The notes: a model not told the origin generated them from the letters alone. A DNA stretch of 64,000 bases from Poriferisodalis sp965226645 (GCA_965226645.1 CBDDDL010000001.1:124001-188000), one strand, 5' to 3'; positions 1 to 8,981 are shown, counted from the first letter of the stretch. Program-made: numbers and translations.

Positions 1-879
1 AGGCACCTGATGCGGATCCACTCCGGCGCCAACGAGGAAGACGTCACGCAAGCGGCGCCCCGTGCGCTCGGTGAGATCCCGAGCGTCAACACCCGCAGCC
101 GTGGCGTCCGCGACCGCAATGAGCGTCGCGACCAGATCTCCGCCGGACAACGCACGCACGAGCGCATCGACATCGGTGCGATCGTCGGGAATGCCACCCG
201 CGGCCAGCACTGTGTCGAGTGCGGAGAGGGCATCGCGCACCGAACCGCCGCCGCGCTCGACGACATAGTCGACGATGTCGTCGTCGACGGTCGCTCCCGC
301 GGCGTCTGCCACCGCGCGCACATGGGGAGCCATCTCGTCTGCGCTCACCAAGGACAGCTCGAACTGCTGGGTGCGGCTGCGGATGGTGGGGATCACCTTC
401 TGCGGATCGGTGGTGGCCAGGATGAACACCACGTGGGGCGGCGGTTCTTCGAGGGTCTTGAGCAGAGCGTTCGCCGCCGCGTTCGACAGCATGTGCACTT
501 CGTCGAGGAGGTACACCTTGCGCCGCCCCGAGCTCACGAGCGCTGCCCTCTCGGTGATCTCGCGCATGTGATTCACCGAGTTGTTCGACGCCGCGTCGAG
601 CTCGATGAGGTCCATGGAAGTGCCGCCGGCAATAGCCGTGCAGCGATGGCATTCGTCGCACGGCTCACCGTCGTCGCCTAACGCCTCGCAATTGAGCGCC
701 TTCGCCAAGATGCGGGCGGTCGAGGTCTTGCCCGTGCCACGCGGGCCGCTCAGCAAGTACGCATGCCCCACGCGGTCCTCGCGCACGGCATTGCGCAAGG
801 CCCGGACCAGGTGGCTCTGTCCGACCACCTCTGCAAACCGCTGAGGCCGAAACCTCCGGTAGAGCGACTGGTGCGGCAT
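1..879 (-). CDS. dnaX: DNA polymerase III subunit gamma/tau, N-terminal part
   Basis: Clamp-loader ATPase of the replicative polymerase, which opens the beta ring and loads it on primed DNA. The visible 293 codons hold a Walker A motif GPRGTGKT (residues 45-52), the zinc-binding cysteines C64, C74, C77 and C80, a Walker B DEVH, and an arginine-finger type segment RSRTQQFE. The gene runs off the left edge, so its C-terminus is not seen. The ATG at 879 is followed by the family start MPHQSLYRRFRP and is preceded by TAGGAT nine bases upstream. The divergent SRP RNA and tRNA-Ser beside it are a familiar dnaX neighbourhood. Confidence 0.96.
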   Translation of the reverse strand, partial: MPHQSLYRRFRPQRFAEVVGQSHLVRALRNAVREDRVGHAYLLSGPRGTGKTSTARILAKALNCEALGDDGEPCDECHRCTAIAGGTSMDLIELDAASNNSVNHMREITERAALVSSGRRKVYLLDEVHMLSNAAANALLKTLEEPPPHVVFILATTDPQKVIPTIRSRTQQFELSLVSADEMAPHVRAVADAAGATVDDDIVDYVVERGGGSVRDALSALDTVLAAGGIPDDRTDVDALVRALSGGDLVATLIAVADATAAGVDARDLTERTGRRLRDVFLVGAGVDPHQVP

Positions 880-888
880 CTCGCGGCG

Positions 889-894
889 ATCCTA
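889..894 (-). promoter_or_regulatory. Probable -10 box of dnaX
   Basis: On the minus strand the sequence reads TAGGAT, nine bases before the dnaX ATG. This fits the actinobacterial TANNNT -10 consensus and would start the transcript at or within about three bases of the start codon. No clear -35 box is visible. Confidence 0.45.
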
Positions 895-988
895 ATGCTG
901 CTGCTTCGGCGACGAATCAGAGTTCCGAGGCGGGCGTGAATTCGGCGGCTTGCGCCGTTATGGTGCGCCCAGTGTCGTCGTCTGACGT

Positions 989-1090
989 GGCGGCCGGGTC
1001 CTGTGCAACGGCGACCCGTGAACCGAGTCAGGGCCGGGAGGCAGCAGCTCTCAGCGGAACCCGACGTGTGCCGCAGATCGCCTGGCCGCC
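989..1090 (+). ncRNA. ffs: Signal recognition particle RNA (4.5S type)
   Basis: RNA scaffold for Ffh in co-translational protein targeting. The ends pair as a long helix: GGCGGCCGGG at 989 with CCTGGCCGCC at 1081-1090, one mismatch. The conserved apical segment GTCAGGGCCGGGAGGCAGCAG (1027 onward) and the descending GTGTGCCGC...GCCTGG are those of bacterial SRP RNA. It lies between dnaX and a tRNA-Ser, as in other actinobacteria. Exact ends are estimated from the terminal helix. Confidence 0.82.
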
Positions 1091-1108
1091 TCGTGAGACG
1101 ACGACACT

Positions 1109-1132
1109 GCGGGTTCGCCCTGTTGAACCCGC
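1109..1132 (+). terminator. Hairpin after SRP RNA
   Basis: Perfect inverted repeat GCGGGTTC (1109-1116) and GAACCCGC (1125-1132) with an 8-base loop, 18 bases after the SRP RNA. There is no U tract, so it may be a terminator or a processing hairpin. Confidence 0.5.
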
Positions 1133-1172
1133 CATCAGACACAGCGGGTTCGGCGTGCCGGACTCGTGCCCC

Positions 1173-1261
1173 GGAGAGTTGCCAGAGTGGACGAATGGGC
1201 TCGCTTGGAAAGCGTGTGAGGCTTTCATCGGCCTCCGTGGGTTCGAATCCCACACTCTCCG
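1173..1261 (+). tRNA. tRNA-Ser (anticodon GGA)
   Basis: Class II tRNA with long variable arm. Acceptor GGAGAGT pairs with ACTCTCC (1254-1260), discriminator G at 1261. The anticodon loop TTGGAAA presents GGA, reading UCC/UCU. The T-loop GTTCGAATC is standard. CCA is not encoded. Confidence 0.96.
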
Positions 1262-1280
1262 CGTGACAGACTGAAAATTC

Positions 1281-2279
1281 ATGACCGGTGGCGGGTCGCG
1301 CGGCATCGAGACCAAGGGTTTTGAGCCGGACGTGCCCATCTCCGTGTCCACGATCCTGGACTGGCCGCCACGGCCGATAGCCACGCTGCGACACATTGCC
1401 ACGATGATGCTCCCGCAGGGAATGCTCTGGGTGGCGATGTCTGCGGTGGTGTGGAACTTCTTCACGCCGTCCATGGAGCGCATGGAGAACCTGAGCCCGG
1501 GGTGGATCCTGCAGATCTACCTCCGCAACGTGATCGTGTTCACGCTGGTCGCGGGAACGCTGCATATGGCCCTGTACGTCCGGCGGGTCCAGCAGCAGCG
1601 CTACAAGTACAACCGCCGATGGCTCAGCACCACGAACCGGTCGTTCCTGTGGAACAACCAGACCCGAGACAACATGTTCTGGTGCTTGGTCAGCGGCTGC
1701 GGGGTCTGGTCGGCGTATGAGGCACTCACCCTGTGGTTCTACGCCAACGACTGGATCCCGTCGGTGGAGTGGGACTCGGCATGGCTGTACATCTGCGCGC
1801 TCACGGTGATTGCGTCTCTGTGGTCGGTGATTCACTTCTATTGCATCCACCGAGTGCTGCACATGCGCTGGGTCTATGACCACGTGCACTACCTGCACCA
1901 CCACAATGTGAACACGGGGCCGTGGAGCGGGCTGTCGATGCACCCGATCGAGCACATGATGTACCTCAGCATGATTGTGCTGTGGTGGGTGGTGCCCGCT
2001 CACCCGTTCATCCTGATCCTCACCTTGCTGTCCAACAGCGTCGCAACGGCGTTTTCCCACTCGGGTTTCGAGCGCTTCGAGATCGGCAAGCGCTCCGGAC
2101 CCACCATGGCGGGAGCCGACTACTTCCACCACCTGCACCATCGCTTCTTCGAGTGCAACTACGGCAACAGGCCCGTGCCGCTCGACAAGCTGTTCGGCAC
2201 CTTCCACGACGGCACGCCCGAGGCCCACGCCCGGATGCGCGAGCGAGCCAAGGCACGCCGTGGCATTTCGACTGCATGA
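1281..2279 (+). CDS. Sterol desaturase / fatty acid hydroxylase family protein
   Basis: Membrane di-iron oxygenase of the fatty-acid-hydroxylase superfamily; the substrate (lipid, sterol or carotenoid) cannot be told. The 332-residue protein has about four or five hydrophobic segments and the family's histidine clusters: HRVLH, then HVHYLHHH, then HHLHHR near the C-terminus, which bind the two irons on the cytoplasmic face. The ATG at 1281 lies 19 bases after the tRNA-Ser end; a promoter of its own is not obvious. It ends within a few bases of tadA and may be co-transcribed with it. The His boxes make the family assignment strong. Confidence 0.88.
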   Translation: MTGGGSRGIETKGFEPDVPISVSTILDWPPRPIATLRHIATMMLPQGMLWVAMSAVVWNFFTPSMERMENLSPGWILQIYLRNVIVFTLVAGTLHMALYVRRVQQQRYKYNRRWLSTTNRSFLWNNQTRDNMFWCLVSGCGVWSAYEALTLWFYANDWIPSVEWDSAWLYICALTVIASLWSVIHFYCIHRVLHMRWVYDHVHYLHHHNVNTGPWSGLSMHPIEHMMYLSMIVLWWVVPAHPFILILTLLSNSVATAFSHSGFERFEIGKRSGPTMAGADYFHHLHHRFFECNYGNRPVPLDKLFGTFHDGTPEAHARMRERAKARRGISTA

Positions 2280-2307
2280 CGCTACGAAATACCGGCACAC
2301 TCTCGGT

Positions 2308-2754
2308 GTGACAGACGAAGCAGGCATGGAGCTCGCGCTCGAGCAGGCTCGGCGTGCGGCCGCGGCCGGCGAGGTGCCGGTCGGCGCCGTGGTCATCGTC
2401 GGCGACACGGTGATCGCGGCACGCCACAACGAACGCGAGACGACCAGCGACCCGACTGCGCATGCTGAGGTGCTGGCATTGCGAGACGCCGCCGCGGGCC
2501 GAAACGACTGGCGGCTCGAAGACGCCACGCTCGTGACAACGCTCGAACCGTGCCCCATGTGCGCGGGGGCGGCGTTGGCTGCGCGAGTCGAGCGCGTGGT
2601 GTTCGGCGCATACGACCCCAAGGCGGGCGCCGCGGCAACGCTCTACAACCTGCTGGTGGACCCGCGCCTGTCCCACAACGCTGAGGTAACCGGCGGCGTT
2701 CGCGCCGACGAATGCGGCGGGCTGCTGAGCAACTTCTTCGCTGATCGCCGCTGA
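2308..2754 (+). CDS. tadA: tRNA adenosine(34) deaminase
   Basis: Converts A34 to inosine in the anticodon of tRNA-Arg(ACG), a tRNA that is itself encoded at 30823-30896. The zinc deaminase signature is complete: HAE at residues 52-54 with the catalytic Glu, and PCPMC at 81-85. Length is 148 residues, normal for TadA. The frame is open back to an ATG at 2260, inside the upstream gene; the GTG at 2308 (28 bases after that gene's stop) or ATG at 2326 gives a better match to family length. The start is therefore uncertain, the identity is not. Confidence 0.93.
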   Translation: MTDEAGMELALEQARRAAAAGEVPVGAVVIVGDTVIAARHNERETTSDPTAHAEVLALRDAAAGRNDWRLEDATLVTTLEPCPMCAGAALAARVERVVFGAYDPKAGAAATLYNLLVDPRLSHNAEVTGGVRADECGGLLSNFFADRR

Positions 2755-2834
2755 ACTGTCGCCCGGCACTGCGTTGTGGCTCGGCGACTGACAGCACCGT
2801 GTTGTCGTTCGGCGCTAGTCGGCGCCGGAGTGTG

Positions 2835-2921
2835 CGGAAGGTGTGGGATTCGAACCCACGGTGACCCGAAAGCCACAACGGTTTTCGAGACCGCCCCATT
2901 CGTCCGCTCTGGCAACCTTCC
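2835..2921 (-). tRNA. tRNA-Ser (anticodon CGA)
   Basis: On the minus strand GGAAGGT (2921-2915) pairs with the 3' strand at 2842-2836, discriminator G at 2835. The anticodon loop CTCGAAA presents CGA, reading UCG. A long variable arm and GTTCGAATC T-loop are present. Confidence 0.96.
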
Positions 2922-3017
2922 ACCCCGCAGCGTAGCGACGAGGCTCGAAATGCCCCCAAGGACGCACGTGCCGCAATCCGGTCGCGATCGAGCCGTTTTC
3001 GTGACAGCCTCAGGGCC

Positions 3018-4463
3018 GTGAGCAGCGCAGCGCAGGGCTTCGACGGGGCGGGACAGATGCCCCTTGGGCCCAGTGACGCGACGTGGACGGTGTCGGGCCT
3101 CGCGTCCGCGATCGAAGACACCATCAAGGACGCCTTCGGGGGCGAGGTGTGGGTCCGAGGCGAGATCGTCGGCTATTCGGTCGCAGCGAGCGGGCACATC
3201 TACTTCAACCTCGTCGAGCCGGGCACCGGCAGCGACCGCCGCGGCGCACGGATGCGAGTGGCGTTGTTCAAAGGCCGCCAGCGCTTCGTCAACCGTGACC
3301 TGGCCGTCGCAGGCGGCCTGAGCCTTGACGACGGCATCGAGGTGCGCATTCGCGCCGAGGTGGAGTACTACGCCGGCGGCGGTCAGGTGCAGCTCATCAT
3401 GAGCGGCGTCGATCCGCACTTCACGCTGGGCGTGCTGGCCGCCGATCGTGATCGCACACTGGCAGAACTGGCCGCAACCGGACTGCTCCGGCGCAATGCG
3501 ACCGTGCCGCTGCCGCTGGTGCCGCTGCGGATCGGCCTGGTCACTGCCGCTGGGAGCGCCGCTCACGCGGACTTCATCCACGAGCTCGGGGCCAGCGGCT
3601 ACGCGTTCGAGGTGACGCTGTGCGATGCCCGGGTCCAAGGCGCCACGGCCGAGGCAGACCTCGTCGCCGCACTGCGCACATTGGGCGGCCTCGACGTCGA
3701 CGCGATCGCCGTCGTTCGCGGCGGGGGCGACCGCACCGACCTCATGGCGTTCGATCTCGCCAGCGTGGCCACTGCCATCGCTACATGTCCGAAACCGGTC
3801 TTCTGCGGCATCGGGCACGAGATAGACGATGCGGTCGCCGACCGCGTCGCACACACGATGGCCAAGACACCGACCGCGTGCGCTGCGGCCCTCGTGGCTC
3901 ACGTCGCAGCCTTCGACGAGAGCTTGCGCGCAGCGCTTGTCACTATCGACCGCCTCACTCGCAGGCGCGCCGCCGCGGCCGCGAGCCGGCTCGCCCTGAC
4001 ACGCGGAGAGCTCTGGCTGCGCGCCGAACGCCGACTCAGCCGGCCTCGCGCCCTCTTGGGCGAAATGCGATTGCGGCTCGCCCACCACGCCGATCGCCAT
4101 TGCCGTAGAGCGGGTGCCGACCTCGTGGGCGCACGGCAGGCTCTGCAACGCAGCCGTGCTCACACCCGCCGCGGCGTGACGGTGCTCACCGCGGCACGAA
4201 CTCGCCTCACCCGCAGCGCGCAGCGCCAAGCCGCCGATGCCAGGATCCAGCTGCGCTCACACGCCCAGCTCGTCTCCGCTCTGGCACCGCGGCGGACTCT
4301 GGCACGAGGCTTCTCGATCACGCGTGGCGCTGATGGGCACATCGTGCGCGAGGCGCCCGAGCCTGGCGACACGATCACCACCGAGACGCTTCGCGCCACG
4401 TTTTCGAGCACGGTGAGCGAACCGACGACCGATCCGCCCGACGGAGGGACCAACAGCCCATGA
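3018..4463 (+). CDS. xseA: Exodeoxyribonuclease VII large subunit
   Basis: Catalytic subunit of the single-strand exonuclease that trims DNA to short oligonucleotides. An N-terminal OB-fold region (about residues 20-120, WTVSGLASAIEDTI and VWVRGEIVGY) is followed by the nuclease domain with GLVTAAGSAAHADF, VVRGGGDRTDL and GHEIDDAVADRVAHT, then a long helical region and the C-terminal LARGFSI motif. Length 481 is somewhat above the usual. GTG at 3018 is used; an in-frame ATG at 3057 is also possible. It overlaps xseB by four bases (ATGA), so the two subunits are translationally coupled. Confidence 0.95.
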   Translation: MSSAAQGFDGAGQMPLGPSDATWTVSGLASAIEDTIKDAFGGEVWVRGEIVGYSVAASGHIYFNLVEPGTGSDRRGARMRVALFKGRQRFVNRDLAVAGGLSLDDGIEVRIRAEVEYYAGGGQVQLIMSGVDPHFTLGVLAADRDRTLAELAATGLLRRNATVPLPLVPLRIGLVTAAGSAAHADFIHELGASGYAFEVTLCDARVQGATAEADLVAALRTLGGLDVDAIAVVRGGGDRTDLMAFDLASVATAIATCPKPVFCGIGHEIDDAVADRVAHTMAKTPTACAAALVAHVAAFDESLRAALVTIDRLTRRRAAAAASRLALTRGELWLRAERRLSRPRALLGEMRLRLAHHADRHCRRAGADLVGARQALQRSRAHTRRGVTVLTAARTRLTRSAQRQAADARIQLRSHAQLVSALAPRRTLARGFSITRGADGHIVREAPEPGDTITTETLRATFSSTVSEPTTDPPDGGTNSP

Positions 4464-4717
4464 CAGATTCAGCGACAGCCGACGGGGAGTTCGGCGGCTA
4501 CGCCACCTCGATGGCCGAGATCGAATCGATCCTCGCCAGCTTGGAAGACGACGATGTCGACATCGACACGCTGGCCTCTCGCGTCGAGCGGGCATCGCAG
4601 TTGATCGCACACTGCGAATCGCGCCTGCGATCCACCGAGCTCTCACTGCAGACGATCCTCGCCCAGCACGAAGCCGCCGAGCCCAACACAGCCGAACCCA
4701 ACGACGAGGACGCTTGA
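4460..4717 (+). CDS. xseB: Exodeoxyribonuclease VII small subunit
   Basis: Small subunit that binds the coiled arm of XseA. The 85 residues contain the family core: MAEIESILASLEDDDVDIDT, then the helix LASRVERASQLIAHCESRLR. The ATG overlaps the xseA stop (ATGA), which fixes the start and shows coupling. The tail is acidic and repeats EPN, which is not conserved in the family. Confidence 0.93.
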   Translation: MTDSATADGEFGGYATSMAEIESILASLEDDDVDIDTLASRVERASQLIAHCESRLRSTELSLQTILAQHEAAEPNTAEPNDEDA

Positions 4718-4745
4718 ATTCAGCCCTGCCCGTGCGCAGACATGT

Positions 4746-4783
4746 GTGGACCGAGGGAGTTGGTGGGCGCTCCCCCGGTCCAC
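4746..4783 (+). terminator. Strong hairpin after xseB
   Basis: Thirteen-base arms at 4746-4758 (GTGGACCGAGGGA) and 4771-4783 (TCCCCCGGTCCAC), one mismatch, 12-base loop. It sits 29 bases after the xseB stop and before the next gene's own ribosome site, so it probably terminates the xse transcript. No U tract follows. Confidence 0.55.
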
Positions 4784-4890
4784 CTGCGCGTCACAGGTTC
4801 GGTGGAAAACCCGGAGCGCACGCCGATGTCGCAGCGGCATCTGCCTCGAATGAGTGACCACCGCGACGTCTTGAGACCAATAGGAAACCT

Positions 4891-6960
4891 ATGAGCCGCT
4901 CGCCAGGCTGTCAAGACAGCGCCCACGCCGAAGACAACGCCGTAGATACAGCGCCGTACGGGTCGTGGCCGTCAACGCTGCAAGCAGCGGATGTCGCCGC
5001 CGGAGCGATCCGTCGCGCCGAACCGCGCATCGCCGATGGCTGGGTGTACTGGGTTGAAGAACGCCCTCTCGAGCGCGGCCGCGGCGCCGTGGTCCGGGTG
5101 CCGCTCAACGATCCCGAGGCGCAGCCCACAGATGTGCCGGGGACAGCCGACGCAGACATTCGCACCTCGGTCCACGAGTACGGCGGTGGTGCTTGGCTGC
5201 CGCTGGTGTCATCCGACGGCAGCCACTTTGTGCTGGGCGCTTGCATGGACGACCAGCGACTCCGGCTGTTCGACGCGCAGGGTCACAGCGAGCCGCTTCC
5301 GGTCACCGCCGAGCCCCCGGTTCCGCGGGCACACCGTTACGCCGACCCTGCGCTCGTTCCCGCGACGGCGGCTGCGTCGAGCGGCGGCGCGCCGTTCGAT
5401 CCGGTGACCGTGTGGGTACGCGAGGCCCACGACGCGTCCGAGAGCGAGCCACGCAATGAGATCGTTGCGGTCCGGCTGGACGGAACCGCAACTGTCGTGG
5501 CGGGGGGCGCAGACTTCTACGCCGCTCCGCGACCCAGCGGCGACGCCACGATGCTCGCCTACCTGAGCTGGGACCACCCGAACATGCCGTGGGACCACAC
5601 CCGGCTGCACCTCGTCGAGTTGCACGACGGCGCACCGATTCCCGGCACCGATCGGGTGCTGGCGGATGGCCCCGCGCTGCAGCAGCCGCGCTGGAGCCCC
5701 GACGGCGTCCTTCACGTCGTTACCGACTCCGACGGGTGGTGGGCAATCCACCGAGTCGACGTGTCCACGGGCGCGACCGAACCAGTCTTGGGCGATCCGA
5801 GCGACGGTGCCGGTGCCGGTGCCAGTGCCGGACGCGAGTTCGGCATTCCGTCGTGGGTGTTCGCTCAAGCGACCTACGGTTGGTCTGGCGATGGGTCCCT
5901 GTGGTGCACCTGGATGTCGGGCGGTATTGGTCACCTCGGCGTTGCCCGCGACGGCGGGCTGGTCGAGATCGAGGGCGGGTTCACCGACTTCGGGCGTTTG
6001 GCCGTCAGCGACCGCGACACCGCCGTCACGGTGGCCGCGAGTTGGACCCAGCGGGCCGCCGTCGTCGAGATCGCCTCCGACGGCACGCACCGGCAGCTCA
6101 GCAACGAAGAACCCCTTGCGCTCGCTCCCGAGGACATCTCAGTTCCGCGGCTGATCACCTTCGACAGCACGGAGGGTCGGCGGGCGCACGCGTTCTTCTT
6201 CCCGCCCGCAAACGCTGCCGTCGAATCGGCGCCGCCGGGCGGTCCACCACTGGTCGTGCTCAGCCACGGCGGCCCGACGGGTGCGGCGCGCAGCTCGCTG
6301 GACCTGGGAATCCAGTACTGGACGACGCGCGGCATCGCTGTCGTGGATGTGAACTACGGCGGCAGCACGGGATTCGGAACCGACTACCGCAACCTCTTGG
6401 CCGGCCAGTGGGGCATCGTCGACACCGACGACTGCATCGCGGCCGCCCTCGGTCTGGCCGACGCCGGCGAGGCCGACCCGGAGCGCCTCGTCATCAAGGG
6501 CGGCTCGGCCGGCGGCTACACCACGCTGTGCGCGCTCACCGAGAGCGACGTCTTCGCCGCAGGCCTCTGCCGCTACGGCGTGGCCGACCTGTCCGCGCTG
6601 GCGCGCGACACCCACAAGTTCGAGGCCCGCTACCTCGACGGGCTCGTGGGCCCCTGGCCCGAAGCCGAAGCGCTGTACCGGGAGCGCTCCCCGATCTGGC
6701 GGACCAGCGAACTGCGCACCCCGATGATCGTGCTGCAGGGCACCGACGACCGAGTGGTGCCGCCCAGCCAGTCCGAACAGCTCGTGGCTGCGCTGGCAAG
6801 CGCCGGCGTCCCACACGCATACGTGTTGTTCGACGGCGAGGGGCATGGCTTCCGCCGCGGACCCAACATCGTGGCAGCGCTCGAAGCCGAGCTGTCCTTC
6901 CTGGGCCAGGTGCTGGGCTTCGAGCCAGCAGACGACATCACCCGCGTCGAGCTGCGCTGA
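4891..6960 (+). CDS. S9 family prolyl-oligopeptidase-type serine peptidase
   Basis: Likely cytoplasmic acylaminoacyl- or dipeptidyl-peptidase-like enzyme; no signal peptide is visible. Residues 1 to about 420 form a beta-propeller-like region. The C-terminal alpha/beta-hydrolase domain has the oxyanion region LSHGGPTG, the strand VDVNYGGSTGFG, the nucleophile motif GGSAGGY (Ser near residue 538), the acid in GTDDRVVP and the histidine in GEGHGF. Length 689 fits the family. The ATG at 4891 is preceded by AGGAAACC, an acceptable ribosome site. An Ala/Gly run (repeated GGTGCC) near 5807-5830 is a low-complexity insert. Substrate unknown. Confidence 0.9.
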   Translation: MSRSPGCQDSAHAEDNAVDTAPYGSWPSTLQAADVAAGAIRRAEPRIADGWVYWVEERPLERGRGAVVRVPLNDPEAQPTDVPGTADADIRTSVHEYGGGAWLPLVSSDGSHFVLGACMDDQRLRLFDAQGHSEPLPVTAEPPVPRAHRYADPALVPATAAASSGGAPFDPVTVWVREAHDASESEPRNEIVAVRLDGTATVVAGGADFYAAPRPSGDATMLAYLSWDHPNMPWDHTRLHLVELHDGAPIPGTDRVLADGPALQQPRWSPDGVLHVVTDSDGWWAIHRVDVSTGATEPVLGDPSDGAGAGASAGREFGIPSWVFAQATYGWSGDGSLWCTWMSGGIGHLGVARDGGLVEIEGGFTDFGRLAVSDRDTAVTVAASWTQRAAVVEIASDGTHRQLSNEEPLALAPEDISVPRLITFDSTEGRRAHAFFFPPANAAVESAPPGGPPLVVLSHGGPTGAARSSLDLGIQYWTTRGIAVVDVNYGGSTGFGTDYRNLLAGQWGIVDTDDCIAAALGLADAGEADPERLVIKGGSAGGYTTLCALTESDVFAAGLCRYGVADLSALARDTHKFEARYLDGLVGPWPEAEALYRERSPIWRTSELRTPMIVLQGTDDRVVPPSQSEQLVAALASAGVPHAYVLFDGEGHGFRRGPNIVAALEAELSFLGQVLGFEPADDITRVELR

Positions 6961-7033
6961 CCCATGAGCTACGCCAGTCGATGGACCCACCGATCACCAA
7001 GTGACCTACAACGGAGCCCTGTCGGTCGTTGTC

Positions 7034-7777
7034 TTAGGCAGCCATGGGCTGGTAATCGGGCCCAGTGAGGGGTTCGTAGCCGTCAGGCCACGGCGCTCGA
7101 AGCCGGCACAACAGTCGCATGTGCGATGGGGCGCTCTCAGGGTTGACATGCTCAGCGGTCACCTCAACGAGCGCATCGTGTTCACGAAGCTCGTGAAATG
7201 TGTCGACCAGACAATCGGGAACCCATCCGACTTGGTGCCCTGTACGAGTGCTGACGAGGATCGCTCGCTGGTTGACAGGGTTCGTCGGCTCATCCATGGG
7301 CTCCAATGCATCGCCAGGCCGTACCTCACTAATGGCCTGAGGTGCACCGGAAAGGTGACGGATGCCACGCACGAAGAACAGCGTGGTGAGCGCGCCGTCG
7401 CTGGTCCGATCTGGATGTGCGAATACCTCGACGCGGTCGGTCGCCTTCCAACCTTCGCTGCGAATCAGCACCTCGAAGGGGTCCGTTTCGACATCGAGGT
7501 TGAGCCGCTGTACAAAATCTTCGTAGTCCGGCCGTCGCCTTGGCATCAGCCGATTGCGAAAGACGGGGAAGAGCTGCTCGCTCTCATAGATGGTGTGCAG
7601 GTCGAGTAGCCCAGGAAGGCCGTGGAATCCGTCAAATTGCTCGGCAGCCTTCACGTAGACGAAGCGGTAGGTCTCGCCGCCGCCTGAATTGCGGCGGGTG
7701 AGCACCCCGACGGGCCGGATCAGACCCTCAGGATTCTGCCAAGCGGCGTACAGACGACGCTCTCGGTCTTGGGACAT
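7034..7777 (-). CDS. HIRAN-domain protein with HipA-N-like region
   Basis: Function unproven. The 247-residue protein has an N-terminal half like the N-subdomain of HipA proteins (ELFPVFRNRLMPRRRPDY near residues 65-85) and a C-terminal HIRAN-like domain (about residues 135-200, with FFVRGIRHL, RPGDALEPM, DEPTNPVNQRAI and GHQVGWVPDCLVD). HIRAN domains bind DNA ends or single-stranded DNA in other proteins. Family members of this design usually sit next to a HipA-like kinase, and here a stub of such a kinase lies 44 bases upstream. The ATG at 7777 is chosen over a GTG at 7786. Confidence 0.72.
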   Translation of the reverse strand: MSQDRERRLYAAWQNPEGLIRPVGVLTRRNSGGGETYRFVYVKAAEQFDGFHGLPGLLDLHTIYESEQLFPVFRNRLMPRRRPDYEDFVQRLNLDVETDPFEVLIRSEGWKATDRVEVFAHPDRTSDGALTTLFFVRGIRHLSGAPQAISEVRPGDALEPMDEPTNPVNQRAILVSTRTGHQVGWVPDCLVDTFHELREHDALVEVTAEHVNPESAPSHMRLLCRLRAPWPDGYEPLTGPDYQPMAA

Positions 7778-7821
7778 GGCTCTCACGGTACGCGTGGAGT
7801 GTTAGAGCCATGATGTTGGGG

Positions 7822-8013
7822 TCAGCGGCCGGCCTTGGGTTTGACTCGGGTTGCGACGTACTTCAGCAACCAACGACCGCCCGATTCGGGATCTCGCAGC
7901 CACTTCTTCGGTTTTGTGCCAAGGGTCTCGTCGCCGGTAATCGGCCAGTCTGAGACATCGATCTCGGAGAAACGATCTGCGTTAGTGGGCACGGTGGCGG
8001 CGACCATCGGCAT
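7822..8013 (-). pseudogene. Truncated HipA-like kinase N-terminus
   Basis: The 63 codons include EIDVSDWPITGDETLGTKP, KKWLRDPESGGRWLLKYVA, then a stop after KPKAGR. This resembles the first ~45 residues of type HipA/phosphatidylinositol-kinase-like proteins (WP...LG.K.K.WL.....WL.K), which normally continue for some 300 more residues. Nothing of the kinase core (nucleotide-binding and catalytic Asp motifs) follows; the HIRAN gene begins 44 bases later. I read it as a deletion remnant of a two-gene module. The similarity rests on a short stretch, so the confidence is moderate. Confidence 0.55.
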
Positions 8014-8075
8014 GGCGTCGATAGCTTCGGCGCGTGTCCGGTTTCGCCCATAGTCGCATGACTCGTGGAGATCGA

Positions 8076-8945
8076 ATGCGAGATTCGTACCAATTCGCGC
8101 GCACGCCGCACTGGTTGGCGGGTCATGCGCTTGCTGGCGTGCTTCTGATCGTGTTCTTGATTGCAGGGTTCTGGCAGCTGAGCCGTCACGACGAACAGCG
8201 CGAACGCAACACGCTCGCCACCGAGCGTCAGTCGGCGCGACCGCTCGACGCGGACCGTTTCTTCGAAGCGCTCGCCGACCCCGACACCGTTCCACTGCTC
8301 GAGTACCGATGGGTGCGCCTGGATGTGTTGCGCATCGACTGGCCTGACGCCATCCACATTCGCAACCGCAGCCTCGACGGGCTCGCCGGTTGCCACCTCG
8401 CGGTGCCTGTGGAAGTGTCCGGCAACCTCAACGGCAACCCCGAATCACCCGGTGTCCTCGTGGTCGCCGGCTGGCTGCCCGCAAGCGCTTGCACGTCAGC
8501 GGCGGCATCGGCCGAGGGAATCTCTCAAGGCGGACTCGTTGAAGCGCAGCAGATCGAGGGTCGCATCCGCCTCAGCCAGGAGCGTGGCTTGCTCGGCCCA
8601 AGTGATCCGCCGCAAGGACGGCTGGCGTCGCTGGCCCGAACCGACGTGAACCGCATCGACCAGCAGACGACGCTTGATCTCGTACCCGTCTACGTGGAGC
8701 TCACAAACGCCACTCGCAGTGACGGTTCTGCCATTACGTTCGGCGACAGCATGGCGGACAGCGGTGCGACCCCGCTGGTCAGACCGCTGCCGCCGCCTGC
8801 ACTCGACGCCGGCCCGCACCTGGGCTACGCGCTGCAGTGGTTCAGCTTCGCCCTCGTCGCCATCGTGGGCTACACGCTCGTGCTGCGCCACCAGGCCCGC
8901 AAGGGCGAGTCCGAAGTCATCGTTGACGACAGAGCCGACGCTTGA
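8076..8945 (+). CDS. SURF1 family protein (cytochrome oxidase assembly)
   Basis: Membrane protein that helps haem insertion and assembly of cytochrome c oxidase. The 289 residues show a first membrane helix (LAGHALAGVLLIVFLIAGFW) followed at once by the family's FWQLSRHDEQRERN, a periplasmic domain, and a second helix at the C-terminus (LGYALQWFSFALVAIVGYTL) with the typical HLGYALQWF. The frame is open to 8034, but ATG 8076 has GGAG seven bases upstream and starts just before the first helix. No cytochrome oxidase genes are in the window. Confidence 0.87.
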   Translation: MRDSYQFARTPHWLAGHALAGVLLIVFLIAGFWQLSRHDEQRERNTLATERQSARPLDADRFFEALADPDTVPLLEYRWVRLDVLRIDWPDAIHIRNRSLDGLAGCHLAVPVEVSGNLNGNPESPGVLVVAGWLPASACTSAAASAEGISQGGLVEAQQIEGRIRLSQERGLLGPSDPPQGRLASLARTDVNRIDQQTTLDLVPVYVELTNATRSDGSAITFGDSMADSGATPLVRPLPPPALDAGPHLGYALQWFSFALVAIVGYTLVLRHQARKGESEVIVDDRADA

Positions 8946-8981
8946 TCGAACGCGCCAGCCCCTCACGGCGGCGGGTACGGG

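Noticed and set aside
10..681. Long plus-strand open frame at the left edge
   Set aside because: It lies antisense to dnaX, whose protein shows all family motifs; the plus frame has none.
7001..7609. 202-codon plus-strand open frame
   Set aside because: Antisense to the HIRAN-domain gene and without recognisable motifs.
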